From: Paenibacillus zeirhizosphaerae
GTDB taxonomy: Bacteria > Bacillota > Bacilli > Paenibacillales > Paenibacillaceae
Direction of reading: 5' to 3'
Assembly: GCF_030705605.1 (NCBI RefSeq)
Contig: NZ_JAPCKK010000014.1
Span: 186,001 to 250,000 of the forward strand
DNA: 64,000 nt
Positions within the stretch are counted from its first letter, which is position 1; each line of letters starts with the position of its first letter. Positions 36,370 through 44,449 of the stretch are shown piece after piece. The translations under genes and the position numbers were made by a program. The notes under the pieces are model-generated. The model did no database searches. It saw only the letters and a program-made list of their open reading frames with translations, and was not told the origin of the DNA.

Positions 36370-37551
36370 TCACCTCATCATCACAGTCATATTTCCTGCC
36401 GCCAGCATGATCGTTATCGCCAAAAAAGACATCAACCCTACGGCGGCCACCGCCCCGAACACAAACAGCATGCTTTTCCCGACCGCCTGCAGGCAACTGA
36501 CGATGGGCGTATCGCCAAGAGGCTGCATGATGGCTGCGGTCACATTGTAGATCAGTGCAAGTGTCAATATTTTCAAAGCCGGAAAAGCGCACAAGAACAA
36601 TATGATAATCACGCCCGCCAAACCAATCGCATTTTTGACTAGCAGCGATGCGGAAATTACGGTATCCGCTGCATCAGCCAACGCCCTGCCCACAACCGGG
36701 ACAAAATTACTTGCAACGAACTTCGCAGACCGCAAAGTCATCCCATCGGTAACCGACGCTGTCCAGCCCTGTACCGAGATAACGCCAAGGAACACGGTAA
36801 GCAGCATTCCCAGCAGGCCTGCAGCGATGTTGCGAAGCAGATCCGCAAGCTGGGTAAGCTTGTATTTGTCGGAGATGGAGCTGACCAGGTGCAGCAGTGC
36901 CGAGAAAAACAGCAGCGGGAACACTACGGTATGGATGACCGTGCCAATCGTATGAATCATAAATACAATCAGCGGATGCGTCACCGATACAGTCACTACG
37001 TTTCCCATGGAGGCGAGCAGTGTGAAGAGCAGGGGCAGCATGGCAAGCATAAAATCGGTCATCCCGTCGATGGCGCTTTTAGCATATTGGATCGCTACAC
37101 TGAAGCTGTTAATAGCAATGATGATGATGACCATGTAACACAGCGCATAGGCGATTTTACTGACTTGATTTTTCTCGAAAGCCGTCTGCAGCGTTTCCAT
37201 CACCATACTGAGGATGCTCAGCATGACAATGGTTACGAGCAGCTTGGCGTTAATGAGGACTTCATTCCAGAGAAAACCGCCGAGCGCCGCCATGACTGCT
37301 TGTATACTGAACCCCTCTCCGCCCGGCAGCAGCATGTCCATGAAGGAAGGCATCTGCCGCTGTGGAAAAAAACCGCCGTATTTCTCCATGAGTCCGTTCC
37401 AGTACTGCTCCACTTCATCCTTCGGAAGCTCCTCGGCCTGCTGTCTGATCCATTCGTCCGCCGGGCTCTCCGCCAGGATGATTCCCGCCGATGCGAACCA
37501 GAAGCAAATCAGCAGGATCCACACAGCTTTCCGGTTCGGCATTACGTTCAT
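36370..37551 (-). CDS. spoIIIAE: stage III sporulation protein AE
   Basis: SpoIIIAE is the large polytopic membrane subunit of the channel. The 393-residue product has an N-terminal signal/anchor (AVWILLICFWFASAGIILA), a periplasm-like segment, and six or more membrane helices after residue 100 (LVTIVMLSILSMVM onward). The ATG at 37551 was chosen because AAAGGG lies upstream. An in-frame GTG lies three codons earlier. It begins 12 bp after spoIIIAD. Confidence 0.93.
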   Translation of the reverse strand: MNVMPNRKAVWILLICFWFASAGIILAESPADEWIRQQAEELPKDEVEQYWNGLMEKYGGFFPQRQMPSFMDMLLPGGEGFSIQAVMAALGGFLWNEVLINAKLLVTIVMLSILSMVMETLQTAFEKNQVSKIAYALCYMVIIIIAINSFSVAIQYAKSAIDGMTDFMLAMLPLLFTLLASMGNVVTVSVTHPLIVFMIHTIGTVIHTVVFPLLFFSALLHLVSSISDKYKLTQLADLLRNIAAGLLGMLLTVFLGVISVQGWTASVTDGMTLRSAKFVASNFVPVVGRALADAADTVISASLLVKNAIGLAGVIIILFLCAFPALKILTLALIYNVTAAIMQPLGDTPIVSCLQAVGKSMLFVFGAVAAVGLMSFLAITIMLAAGNMTVMMR

Positions 37552-37563
37552 TGCTTTCACCCT

Positions 37564-37953
37564 TTATGCTGGCATCAGCTTCAATATCGTTTCGATGATG
37601 ATGCTAATAATCGGCAGGGCCAGCACCATAATCAGCACTTTCCCCGTCATTTCTATTTTGGATGCGATGCTTTCCTGACCCGCGTCCCTGACGATCTGTG
37701 CCCCGAATTCAGCGATATAAGCAATACCAATGATTTTGAGCACCGTCTTGAAATAGATCATGTCCATTCCCGAAGAACGCGCCAGCCTTTCCAGCATCGC
37801 GACGACAGAGCCTATTTTTCCAATCAGCATCAGGAAGATCAATATGCCGGTGGCGACCGCGATCAGAAAAGCAAACATCGGCTTTTGCTCCTTCAAGATC
37901 AGAATCAGCACCGTGGCAATCAGCCCGAAGCCAACAACCTGAATAATCTCCAT
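37564..37953 (-). CDS. spoIIIAD: stage III sporulation protein AD
   Basis: This small channel membrane protein is homologous to SpoIIIAC. The product (129 residues from ATG at 37953, with AGGTGA upstream; an in-frame GTG is at 37962) has four hydrophobic segments and the conserved YFKTVLKIIGIAYIAEFGAQ. It begins about 10 bp after the spoIIIAC stop. Confidence 0.93.
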   Translation of the reverse strand: MEIIQVVGFGLIATVLILILKEQKPMFAFLIAVATGILIFLMLIGKIGSVVAMLERLARSSGMDMIYFKTVLKIIGIAYIAEFGAQIVRDAGQESIASKIEMTGKVLIMVLALPIISIIIETILKLMPA

Positions 37954-37962
37954 ATGTCTCAC

Positions 37963-38166
37963 CTACTGGAACAGAAAGATCGATTTGATTTCCTGCAGGA
38001 GGTTATCGAGCAAACGAACCACCATAAATAAAACGACGACAAAACCGATGACAGTGACCCAATGCGCCATATCCTCCTTGCCCATTTGCTTTAGGACAGT
38101 GTGGATCATGGCAACGATGATCCCGATCCCCGCGATTTGGAAGATCGCGTTCACTTCTAAATTCAT
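37963..38166 (-). CDS. spoIIIAC: stage III sporulation protein AC
   Basis: The 67-residue product has two membrane helices (FQIAGIGIIVAMIHTVLKQM and TVIGFVVVLFMVVRLLDNL), the standard SpoIIIAC layout and length. It lies 12 bp after spoIIIAB. Confidence 0.94.
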   Translation of the reverse strand: MNLEVNAIFQIAGIGIIVAMIHTVLKQMGKEDMAHWVTVIGFVVVLFMVVRLLDNLLQEIKSIFLFQ

Positions 38167-38178
38167 GCTAGCACCCCG

Positions 38179-38697
38179 CTAATAGATGAGTATGACGATC
38201 AGTGCTCCGACAAGCAGGCCAAGGCTTCTGCTCATTTTTTCATATCTGGCCTGATCAGCCAGTGCGGACGCTTCCTCATGCTTCAACTGCTGGGCTGCCA
38301 GTTCAATATGCCGCTTCTGATCCGCACGGTCACTTGTCCCGAGACTGTATGCCAGTTGCATCATGGTGTCCTGCTCGGGCGCCTTCATCGCTGTACGCCG
38401 CCAGGCCCCTTCAATCGCCTCATGCAGGCTTTCCCTCGCCGTCCGGCCGGAGGGAGGTAGCATGGATGCCGCTGCCTGTTTGAACATGGTCCTGAGCGGT
38501 TCCCGCAAAGGCTCGCCCGTTTTGGCCAGCGCATCAGGCAGTGGAGTTACACCGTAAGAAATTTCTGTCGTCAGGCGCTGGAGTGCCAGAATCAACTCCC
38601 TGATCTGTCTGGGCCTGTTGGCAAACTGTCTAGCCTTCATCCATCCGGCCACAGTCGCCGCGAGCATGATCATCATCGCACCGATTAGCTTCAGCAT
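38179..38697 (-). CDS. spoIIIAB: stage III sporulation protein AB
   Basis: SpoIIIAB resembles GspF-type secretion platform proteins and is thought to act with the ATPase SpoIIIAA. The 172-residue product has an N-terminal helix (LIGAMMIMLAATVAGWM), a helical middle (QIRELILALQRLTTEISYGVTPLP) and a C-terminal helix (LGLLVGALIVILIY). Its start overlaps spoIIIAA by 7 bp. Confidence 0.94.
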   Translation of the reverse strand: MLKLIGAMMIMLAATVAGWMKARQFANRPRQIRELILALQRLTTEISYGVTPLPDALAKTGEPLREPLRTMFKQAAASMLPPSGRTARESLHEAIEGAWRRTAMKAPEQDTMMQLAYSLGTSDRADQKRHIELAAQQLKHEEASALADQARYEKMSRSLGLLVGALIVILIY

Positions 38698-39683
38698 CGG
38701 TTACTCCCTCCTTTGCCGGTGACGGTTAAAGCCAGCATCCGCTGCTTGGCATCCGCTGCGCGAAAGGATATGTGCTGCCCTTTGCGCTCTAGCAGGATGT
38801 ATCGTTCGAACAGCGTCTGTCCGGCCAGCGCCTGGAATGCGGGTCTCCTTGACAGCTCGGACAAATCCCTTCCATGCGCGGAGGCGATGACGCTGATGCC
38901 GGCATGGAGCGCCTCCTGGATAGCCTCTGCGTCCTCGACACGGCCAATTTCATCCACAATGATGACCTCGGGTGACATCGAACGAATCATCATCATCATG
39001 CCCTCAGCCTTAGGGCAGGCGTCCATAACATCCGTCCGCGGACCGACATCGAAGCCTGGAATTCCCTTATAACTGCCGGCAATTTCTGAACGTTCGTCGA
39101 TAATACACACCTTCATGCCGCCAGGCGCAGAGCGGCTGCCTGCCATCCCTGAGCTAATCTGCCTTGCCAGATCGCGGAGCAGCGTCGTTTTGCCATGCTG
39201 TGGCGGAGACAGCACCAGCGTGTGCAGCACCCGTCTCGATCTTTCATCGAGCATATACGGCAGTACAGGGTCGGCTATGCCGGGTACTGCACGGGCAATT
39301 CTGACGTTGAAACCGCTGATGTCCCGTAAATGCTCCACTTTGCCGCCGCTCAGCACCGCCCGGCCAGCCAGTCCGATCCGGTGACCCCCAGGGATCGTGA
39401 TGAATCCTTTGCGTAACTCTTCTTCCATCGTGTACAGGGAATGGTTGCTGATCAGATCAAGGAGACGGCTTGTATCCTCCTTGTCCGGCCGATACGCTTC
39501 CTCAGGCTGCAGTGTCATGCTGCCATTACGGGTCAGGAAATGATGCTCGCCGCCAGCATTAATTTCCAGCGGTCTATTCTCTCTGATCCGGACTTCTTCG
39601 AGGCGGTCGAATACGGTCTGCGGAAGTCTCCGGAGCATGCTTCTAACCGGTTCGGGAAAAAGGTCTAACCAATCCATTGCCAT
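38691..39683 (-). CDS. spoIIIAA: stage III sporulation protein AA (secretion-type ATPase)
   Basis: This is the ATPase of the SpoIIIA complex, related to type II/IV secretion ATPases. The 330-residue product has a Walker A (SPPQHGKTTLLRD, about 159-171), a Walker B-like VIIVDEIGRVEDAEA and an ASAHG sensor region. GGAGGGG precedes the ATG. It heads the operon. Confidence 0.95.
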   Translation of the reverse strand: MAMDWLDLFPEPVRSMLRRLPQTVFDRLEEVRIRENRPLEINAGGEHHFLTRNGSMTLQPEEAYRPDKEDTSRLLDLISNHSLYTMEEELRKGFITIPGGHRIGLAGRAVLSGGKVEHLRDISGFNVRIARAVPGIADPVLPYMLDERSRRVLHTLVLSPPQHGKTTLLRDLARQISSGMAGSRSAPGGMKVCIIDERSEIAGSYKGIPGFDVGPRTDVMDACPKAEGMMMMIRSMSPEVIIVDEIGRVEDAEAIQEALHAGISVIASAHGRDLSELSRRPAFQALAGQTLFERYILLERKGQHISFRAADAKQRMLALTVTGKGGSNRC

Positions 39684-39732
39684 AAGGACCCCTCCGCTGG
39701 TTGTGGTTATGATCCAGTCTGATCTTATGACA

Positions 39733-39761
39733 AGTCTATGCTTGGACCGGTAGAATATGAC
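39733..39761 (-). promoter_or_regulatory. sigma-E promoter of the spoIIIA operon
   Basis: On the minus strand TCATATT and CATAGACT are about 13 bp apart, a close match to sigma-E elements, 50 bp upstream of spoIIIAA. B. subtilis spoIIIA is sigma-E dependent. Confidence 0.7.
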
Positions 39762-39774
39762 GCTCGTATGTCTA

Positions 39775-40044
39775 TCATTTTTTCAAAACACCGAATATGA
39801 GGCAGGCGACACCACAGCAGATCCACAGTAACTTGTCCCATGACAGCTTGTCTGCCATACCTATCAGACCGATCGTCGTTGTAATAACCAGTACCATCGG
39901 TCCGACCAGTGCTAGACCTGCGTTCACGGCCAGCGCCTTGTCGACCTGATTCAGCCTTAGCATAATGATGGCCGCAGCGATTTCCACACAACCGGACAAC
40001 AGACGAAGCAGCCCCATGCCGGCTACAAACTTGTCCAATCCCAT
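39775..40044 (-). CDS. yqhV: YqhV family membrane protein (DUF2619)
   Basis: The 89-residue product has three hydrophobic helices (LLRLLSGCVEIAAAIIML, GLALVGPMVLVITTTIGLIGM, LLWICCGVACLIFGVL). The ATG at 40044 was chosen because GGGAGGG is adjacent. The frame extends 17 codons further back. It lies directly upstream of spoIIIAA, as yqhV does in B. subtilis. Function unknown. A possible sigma-E-like pair (CTAAATT...GCATATCT) lies in the upstream intergenic DNA. Confidence 0.82.
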   Translation of the reverse strand: MGLDKFVAGMGLLRLLSGCVEIAAAIIMLRLNQVDKALAVNAGLALVGPMVLVITTTIGLIGMADKLSWDKLLWICCGVACLIFGVLKK

Positions 40045-40202
40045 TCTCCCTCCCGCAAACTTGTTATCTCCCTTGCTTAATTGATAGATATGCAAGAATA
40101 CGAGAATTTAGTTCTCACAGATAAATATAGGCACCGGGCTAATGTCTCCGGCATATATTGAGCCATGAAAACAGGGATTACTATTTACAAGGAGGTTAAC
40201 CG

Positions 40203-41030
40203 ATGAGAGATGATCAATCGGACTGTTGGCATCCGGCACTCCAGGATCCTGCGGGTAGCAGAACGGACACGGCCGGTGACACCGGAAAGACGATGGTTAT
40301 GGATAAAGGACTCGGGCCCTGCGCTTACAGCGATCTGCTGCGCATGTCCGCCCCATATATCGATATCATTAAACTCGGCTTCGGCACTGCGGCTCTGACT
40401 CCGGATGACATCCTCCTGTCCAAGATTCGCCTTGCTAAAAATCAAGGCATCCTCATTATGCCTGGCGGCACTTTTCTGGAAACTGCCTTAGCCTCAGGGC
40501 TGCAGAACGAATTTCTGGCCAGGATCAGACAATTGGGATTCAACGGTCTGGAAGTATCCGACGGAAGCTTTCCGATGTCGCGCGAGAAACGCTCCGAATT
40601 GATTTTGCGCGGGCAGGATATGGGATTCACCGTCATTACGGAATATGGTAAAAAATTGGGTGGTCAACCCCTAGCCATAGAACACTTTGTAGAGACTACA
40701 GCGGCCGATCTTGAACTCGGGGCCGAGCTGATCATTATCGAAGGCCGGGAATCAGGAAGCGGCGCGGGTGTGTATAACGGGGATGGAAGCTTAAAGGAGC
40801 AGGATTTCAGGAGTATTCTGCAATTTATGCCTTCACCTAACAGGGTGATGTGGGAAGCCCCGCGCAAGGAACAACAAGTCTTTCTGCTGCAGGCGCTTGG
40901 TCCCAACGTGCATCTGGGTAACATTTCCTTTCAGGATGCAACCGCGTTGGAGGCGCTGCGGAGAGGACTGCGCGGAGACACTGCTTGCTGGGTGTTGGAA
41001 CGGACAGCCGGAACAGCAGGTAAGGCTTAA
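40203..41030 (+). CDS. phosphosulfolactate synthase (ComA/YitD type)
   Basis: ComA adds sulfite to phosphoenolpyruvate to give phosphosulfolactate. In methanogens this leads to coenzyme M, in Bacillus to sulfolactate stored in spores. The 275-residue TIM-barrel product has MVMDKGLGP near 32, YIDIIKLGFGTAAL, the catalytic-region LGFNGLEVSDGSF and a late GLRGDT. AGGAGG precedes the ATG. comB follows 22 bp later. No gene for the later coenzyme M steps is near, so sulfolactate is the likely product. Confidence 0.88.
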   Translation: MRDDQSDCWHPALQDPAGSRTDTAGDTGKTMVMDKGLGPCAYSDLLRMSAPYIDIIKLGFGTAALTPDDILLSKIRLAKNQGILIMPGGTFLETALASGLQNEFLARIRQLGFNGLEVSDGSFPMSREKRSELILRGQDMGFTVITEYGKKLGGQPLAIEHFVETTAADLELGAELIIIEGRESGSGAGVYNGDGSLKEQDFRSILQFMPSPNRVMWEAPRKEQQVFLLQALGPNVHLGNISFQDATALEALRRGLRGDTACWVLERTAGTAGKA

Positions 41031-41052
41031 TTGAATGCACGGAGGTGCCTGA

Positions 41053-41787
41053 ATGCGCATTGATGTAATCGGAAGTGTCAATGAGATTATAGCGGAAGAA
41101 GCCGCCAACAAATGTGTCGTCGTGATCGATGTTCTGAGGGCAACCAGTACGATCGTCACCGCACTCGCGAATGGAGCCGACGGTGTTGTGCCTGTCGAAA
41201 CGGTCCCTCAGGCCAAACAATGGAAGCAGCCGGGGATATGGCTGGGCGGGGAAAGGTACGGCAAAAAAATCGCGGGCTTTGATGCAGGCAACTCGCCTGA
41301 AGAATACACCGGTCCTGCCGTACGGGGGAAAAAGGTTGTGCTGACCACCTCCAACGGAACACGTGCGTTTTTCAAAGCTCACCGTGCCTCATGCATTCTG
41401 GCCGGTTCGTTTCTGAATTTAAGCGCCTGCGCCGAAGCCGTAAAATCGATAGGCCGTGACACCATGATCATTTGCGCGGGCGGCCAGGACCGGTTCGCCT
41501 TGGAGGACGGTTTATGCGCTGGCTGCTTGATTGAGCGGCTCCATAACATGCACGGCACCCATCTGCAACTGAATGATTTCGGAAAGATGCTTCATTATGC
41601 TGCCCGGCACACCACAACAGATCTCGTTAAACTGATTCGAGAGTGTACAGGCGGACAACGGCTGCGTCAGCTCGGTTTTGATAAGGACATTGCTTGCTGT
41701 GCCCGTGTGGATTTGTATTCTGTTGTGCCAGTGCTTGACCACGATCATATCATTCGGCCCTTCTCCGGTACCAAGGTTGCTTCCTAG
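41053..41787 (+). CDS. 2-phosphosulfolactate phosphatase (ComB/YitC type)
   Basis: ComB removes phosphate from phosphosulfolactate to give sulfolactate. The 244-residue product starts MRIDVIGSVNEI and has VVIDVLRATSTIVTAL (near 23-38), LGGERYGKKIAGFDAGNSP and LTTSNGTRAF, all typical of the family. CACGGAGG precedes the ATG. It is operonic with comA. B. subtilis has the pair as yitC-yitD. Confidence 0.9.
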   Translation: MRIDVIGSVNEIIAEEAANKCVVVIDVLRATSTIVTALANGADGVVPVETVPQAKQWKQPGIWLGGERYGKKIAGFDAGNSPEEYTGPAVRGKKVVLTTSNGTRAFFKAHRASCILAGSFLNLSACAEAVKSIGRDTMIICAGGQDRFALEDGLCAGCLIERLHNMHGTHLQLNDFGKMLHYAARHTTTDLVKLIRECTGGQRLRQLGFDKDIACCARVDLYSVVPVLDHDHIIRPFSGTKVAS

Positions 41788-41859
41788 CTTGTTCTAAAGA
41801 ACTGACGCAGCTACATACACTGATAACATGATAGATATGGACTGGAGTGTCGCCGCTTT

Positions 41860-42324
41860 ATGAACGGAGAAATAATCCTTGTCATCCTTATTGTCGTCGG
41901 CTTGATCGGCCGGTCACCGATCATTACGACCGCCGCCTGTCTGCTGCTCGTCATGAAGCTTGTTCACCTGGAAAGATATCTGCCCGCCATGGAGCGGAGA
42001 GGCCTGGAGTTCGGCCTTCTTTTCCTGACCATCGGTGTGCTGGTGCCGTTTGCCCAGGAAAAAGTCAGCCTCCGTGACATTACGGACACGCTGACGACCT
42101 GGCCGGGCCTGGTTGCATTAGCGGGCGGGGCCATTGCCACTTATATGAACGGTAAAGGACTCGCGATGTTAAAAATAGACCCACAAATGATTGTGGGTCT
42201 TGTTATCGGTTCTATTCTAGGAATCGTATTTCTGCGCGGCATTCCTGTTGGACCCTTGATGGCTGCCGGAATTACCGCTTTGCTGCTGAAGGTGACCCAG
42301 TGGATTGCGGACAAGCTGTCTTGA
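41860..42324 (+). CDS. DUF441 family membrane protein
   Basis: The 154-residue product has four or five membrane helices ([62 protein letters not shown]), matching the YeaL/YtwI DUF441 family. Function unknown. It converges on lysC with only four bases between the stop codons, and a lysC terminator lies inside it. Confidence 0.85.
   Translation: MNGEIILVILIVVGLIGRSPIITTAACLLLVMKLVHLERYLPAMERRGLEFGLLFLTIGVLVPFAQEKVSLRDITDTLTTWPGLVALAGGAIATYMNGKGLAMLKIDPQMIVGLVIGSILGIVFLRGIPVGPLMAAGITALLLKVTQWIADKLS
42171..42200 (-). terminator. lysC terminator embedded in the DUF441 coding sequence
   Basis: Read on the minus strand, GACCCACAA (42191-42199 side) pairs perfectly with TTGTGGGTC (42178-42186 side), loop of four, then TATTTTTAA. 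It lies 130 bp past the lysC stop. Confidence 0.7.
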
Positions 42325-42328
42325 CCGC

Positions 42329-42847
42329 TTAACGGCGATCCTGAGGTCCCCCGACAAATACTTGCTCTTCTGTATCCAGATTGTACGCCGTATGCAGTGC
42401 CTTAACGACCTCCTGCAGCTTGCTGGCTTCAATAACACAGGACACTTTGATTTCCGATGTGCTTACCATCTTGATGCTAATGCCGAGCTTGGATAGCACC
42501 TCAAACATGCTCGCCGCCACACCAGGATGGCTGACCATGCCTGCGCCGACAATCGACACCTTCACCAGACCATCCTCTGTGGTAACCTCTCTGTACGGGA
42601 GCACTTCCCGAATGCCTTCCAGGACACTAACCGCCCGCTGCTGATCCGATAAAGCAACTGTAAAGGAGAAGTCCGCTTTACCTTCCTGTACCCCGCTTTG
42701 TACGATAATATCCACATCGATTTTGGCTTCAGCCAGCGCACCGAATACGGTTGCCAGCACGCCTGGCACGTCCGCCACCCCCAGAATACTGATCCGGGCC
42801 ACATTTTTATCATACGCAATCCCGCTTACGACTACTCCCTGCTCCAT
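42329..42847 (-). CDS. lysC: internal in-frame start: aspartokinase beta subunit
   Basis: Within lysC, ATG codon 246 is preceded by AAGGAGGAGG (42853-42862) at a six-base distance, an excellent ribosome site. Translation would give 172 residues, the ACT-domain part beginning MEQGVVVSGIAYDK. B. subtilis LysC beta starts at the same residue number, so this is very likely a real second product forming an alpha2-beta2 enzyme. Confidence 0.78.
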   Translation of the reverse strand: MEQGVVVSGIAYDKNVARISILGVADVPGVLATVFGALAEAKIDVDIIVQSGVQEGKADFSFTVALSDQQRAVSVLEGIREVLPYREVTTEDGLVKVSIVGAGMVSHPGVAASMFEVLSKLGISIKMVSTSEIKVSCVIEASKLQEVVKALHTAYNLDTEEQVFVGGPQDRR

Positions 42848-43582
42848 AACAGCCTCCTCCTTCACAACCGTTCCTTCACTATAGTTAAAACTGGACCGCA
42901 CAATCAGCCGCACGTTGTTATGTTTGGCGTATTCCACGGCGCGGGGATGAAGCACAGCCGCACCAAGGTTGGCAAGTTCCAGCATTTCATCATAAGAGAT
43001 TTCCTTCAGCTTGCGAGCACAGTTGACGATTCGCGGATCGGTTGAATAGACACCATTCACATCCGTATAAATCTCACAGGCATCCGCTTTGATCGCAGCA
43101 GCGAGGGCAACAGCCGTCGTATCGGAGCCTCCTCTTCCGAGCGTCGTAATCTCCCCGTCCTCCGAAATTCCCTGGAAACCTGCCACAATCACGATTTTCT
43201 GCTCTTCCAACGCCTTAAGCACACGATCTGCACGAATATCGACAATTCTGGCTTTGCCATGCTCGGCCTCGGTGAGAAATCCGGCTTGCCATCCCGTAAA
43301 AGAAATAGCGGACCGACCCAGTTGATGAATGGCCATCGACAGCATGGCGATCGAAATTTGTTCACCGGTCGTCATGAGCATATCCATCTCACGTGCAGGC
43401 GGCTGAGCATTCAGAAGCTTAGCCTGATCTATCAAATCGTCCGTAGTATCTCCCATCGCAGAAACGACGACCACGCATTGGTGCCCCTCGTCCTGCTTCT
43501 CAACGATGCGCTTGGCCACACGCTTCATTCGCTCCGTATCACCAACGGAACTGCCTCCAAACTTCATGACATACAAAGACAA
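42329..43582 (-). CDS. lysC: aspartate kinase (alpha and beta subunits)
   Basis: It phosphorylates aspartate, the first step to lysine, threonine, methionine and diaminopimelate. The 417-residue product has the kinase motif MKFGGSSVGDTERMKRVA, TLGRGGSDTTAVALA, and two C-terminal ACT domains (about 265-405). The start is TTG with GAGGGAG upstream. A second strong start lies inside it (next entry), as in B. subtilis aspartokinase II. No lysine riboswitch is recognisable in the 230-bp leader. Confidence 0.95.
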   Translation of the reverse strand: MSLYVMKFGGSSVGDTERMKRVAKRIVEKQDEGHQCVVVVSAMGDTTDDLIDQAKLLNAQPPAREMDMLMTTGEQISIAMLSMAIHQLGRSAISFTGWQAGFLTEAEHGKARIVDIRADRVLKALEEQKIVIVAGFQGISEDGEITTLGRGGSDTTAVALAAAIKADACEIYTDVNGVYSTDPRIVNCARKLKEISYDEMLELANLGAAVLHPRAVEYAKHNNVRLIVRSSFNYSEGTVVKEEAVMEQGVVVSGIAYDKNVARISILGVADVPGVLATVFGALAEAKIDVDIIVQSGVQEGKADFSFTVALSDQQRAVSVLEGIREVLPYREVTTEDGLVKVSIVGAGMVSHPGVAASMFEVLSKLGISIKMVSTSEIKVSCVIEASKLQEVVKALHTAYNLDTEEQVFVGGPQDRR

Positions 43583-43676
43583 GCCTATTCACTCCCTCAA
43601 ACTGAACGTATGTAGCGTAATTAGGTCGCTTGGCCCCACAAAAACCTTACATTATTGGGCACAACTTTAATACAGT

Positions 43677-43704
43677 ATAATACGAAAGTATTTCCTTGTT
43701 CCAA
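43677..43704 (-). promoter_or_regulatory. candidate promoter of lysC
   Basis: TTGGAA (43699-43704) and TATTAT (43677-43682) are 16 bp apart on the minus strand, leaving a leader of roughly 90 bases. Confidence 0.5.
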
Positions 43705-43751
43705 TGTTTTTTATTAGCAGGAGACTCAGGGCCCTCTCAAGTGCCGGGAAA

Positions 43752-43787
43752 CAAAAAATCCTCCGCCCCCCAAAAGGGACAGAGGAT
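43752..43787 (-). terminator. terminator of efp
   Basis: ATCCTCTGTCCC pairs with GGGCGGAGGAT (some mismatches) and is followed by six T residues, 30 bp after the efp stop. Confidence 0.85.
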
Positions 43788-43819
43788 GCTATGTGCTGAC
43801 CTTTACTGATCAGTACATC

Positions 43820-44377
43820 TTATGCACGGGACATGTACTTGCCGTCACGAGTATCGATCAGCAATACATCGTCCTGGTTGATAAACAATGGAACCTGAAC
43901 GTTCAAGCCGGTTTCAAGCTTGGCATTCTTGGTAGCACCTGTAGCTGTGTTGCCTTTAATGCCCGGCTCCGTTTCAACCACTTTCAGCTCAACGCTTGTC
44001 GGCAGGTTAATACCCAGGATCTCGCCGTTGTAGCTGATGATGTTTACGTTCATGTTTTCTTTCAGAAAGTTCAGTTCCCATTCCAACTGTTTGCTATTCA
44101 GAGAAAACTGATCGTAGGTTTGGTTGTCCATAAACGTATGCTCGTCGCTGCTGGCATACAGATAGGATACGCCGCGGTTCTCGATTTGGGCACGCCCGAT
44201 CGTTTCACCTGCGCGGAAAGTACGCTCTACCGTGTTGCCGTTACGCAAATTTTTGAGCTTGGAGCGTACAAATGCCGCACCTTTACCCGGCTTAACATGC
44301 TGAAAATCAAGGACTGTAAAGATGTCGCCGTCCACCTCAACGGTCAGGCCTGTTTTAAAATCGTTAACGTTAATCAA
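43820..44377 (-). CDS. efp: translation elongation factor P
   Basis: EF-P relieves ribosome stalling at polyproline. The 185-residue product has the KOW-like N-domain with K32 at the loop tip ([11 protein letters not shown]), the residue modified in B. subtilis, and two OB domains. The start is TTG with AGGAGGGG upstream. It follows pepQ, as in Bacilli. Confidence 0.96.
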   Translation of the reverse strand: MINVNDFKTGLTVEVDGDIFTVLDFQHVKPGKGAAFVRSKLKNLRNGNTVERTFRAGETIGRAQIENRGVSYLYASSDEHTFMDNQTYDQFSLNSKQLEWELNFLKENMNVNIISYNGEILGINLPTSVELKVVETEPGIKGNTATGATKNAKLETGLNVQVPLFINQDDVLLIDTRDGKYMSRA

Positions 44378-44449
44378 AGAATAACCCCTCCTACAGGATC
44401 AGTAAAATAAATCTGCACGCACAAGGACGTACAGACACAAAGACGCAGC

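Noticed and set aside
36889..38031. 380-codon open frame on the plus strand
   Set aside because: Antisense to spoIIIAE-AC, rich in His/Gln/Asp low-complexity runs; not a gene.
43583..43800. Possible lysine riboswitch before lysC
   Set aside because: The leader after the likely promoter is only about 90 bases, and I see none of the conserved lysine-riboswitch core motifs.
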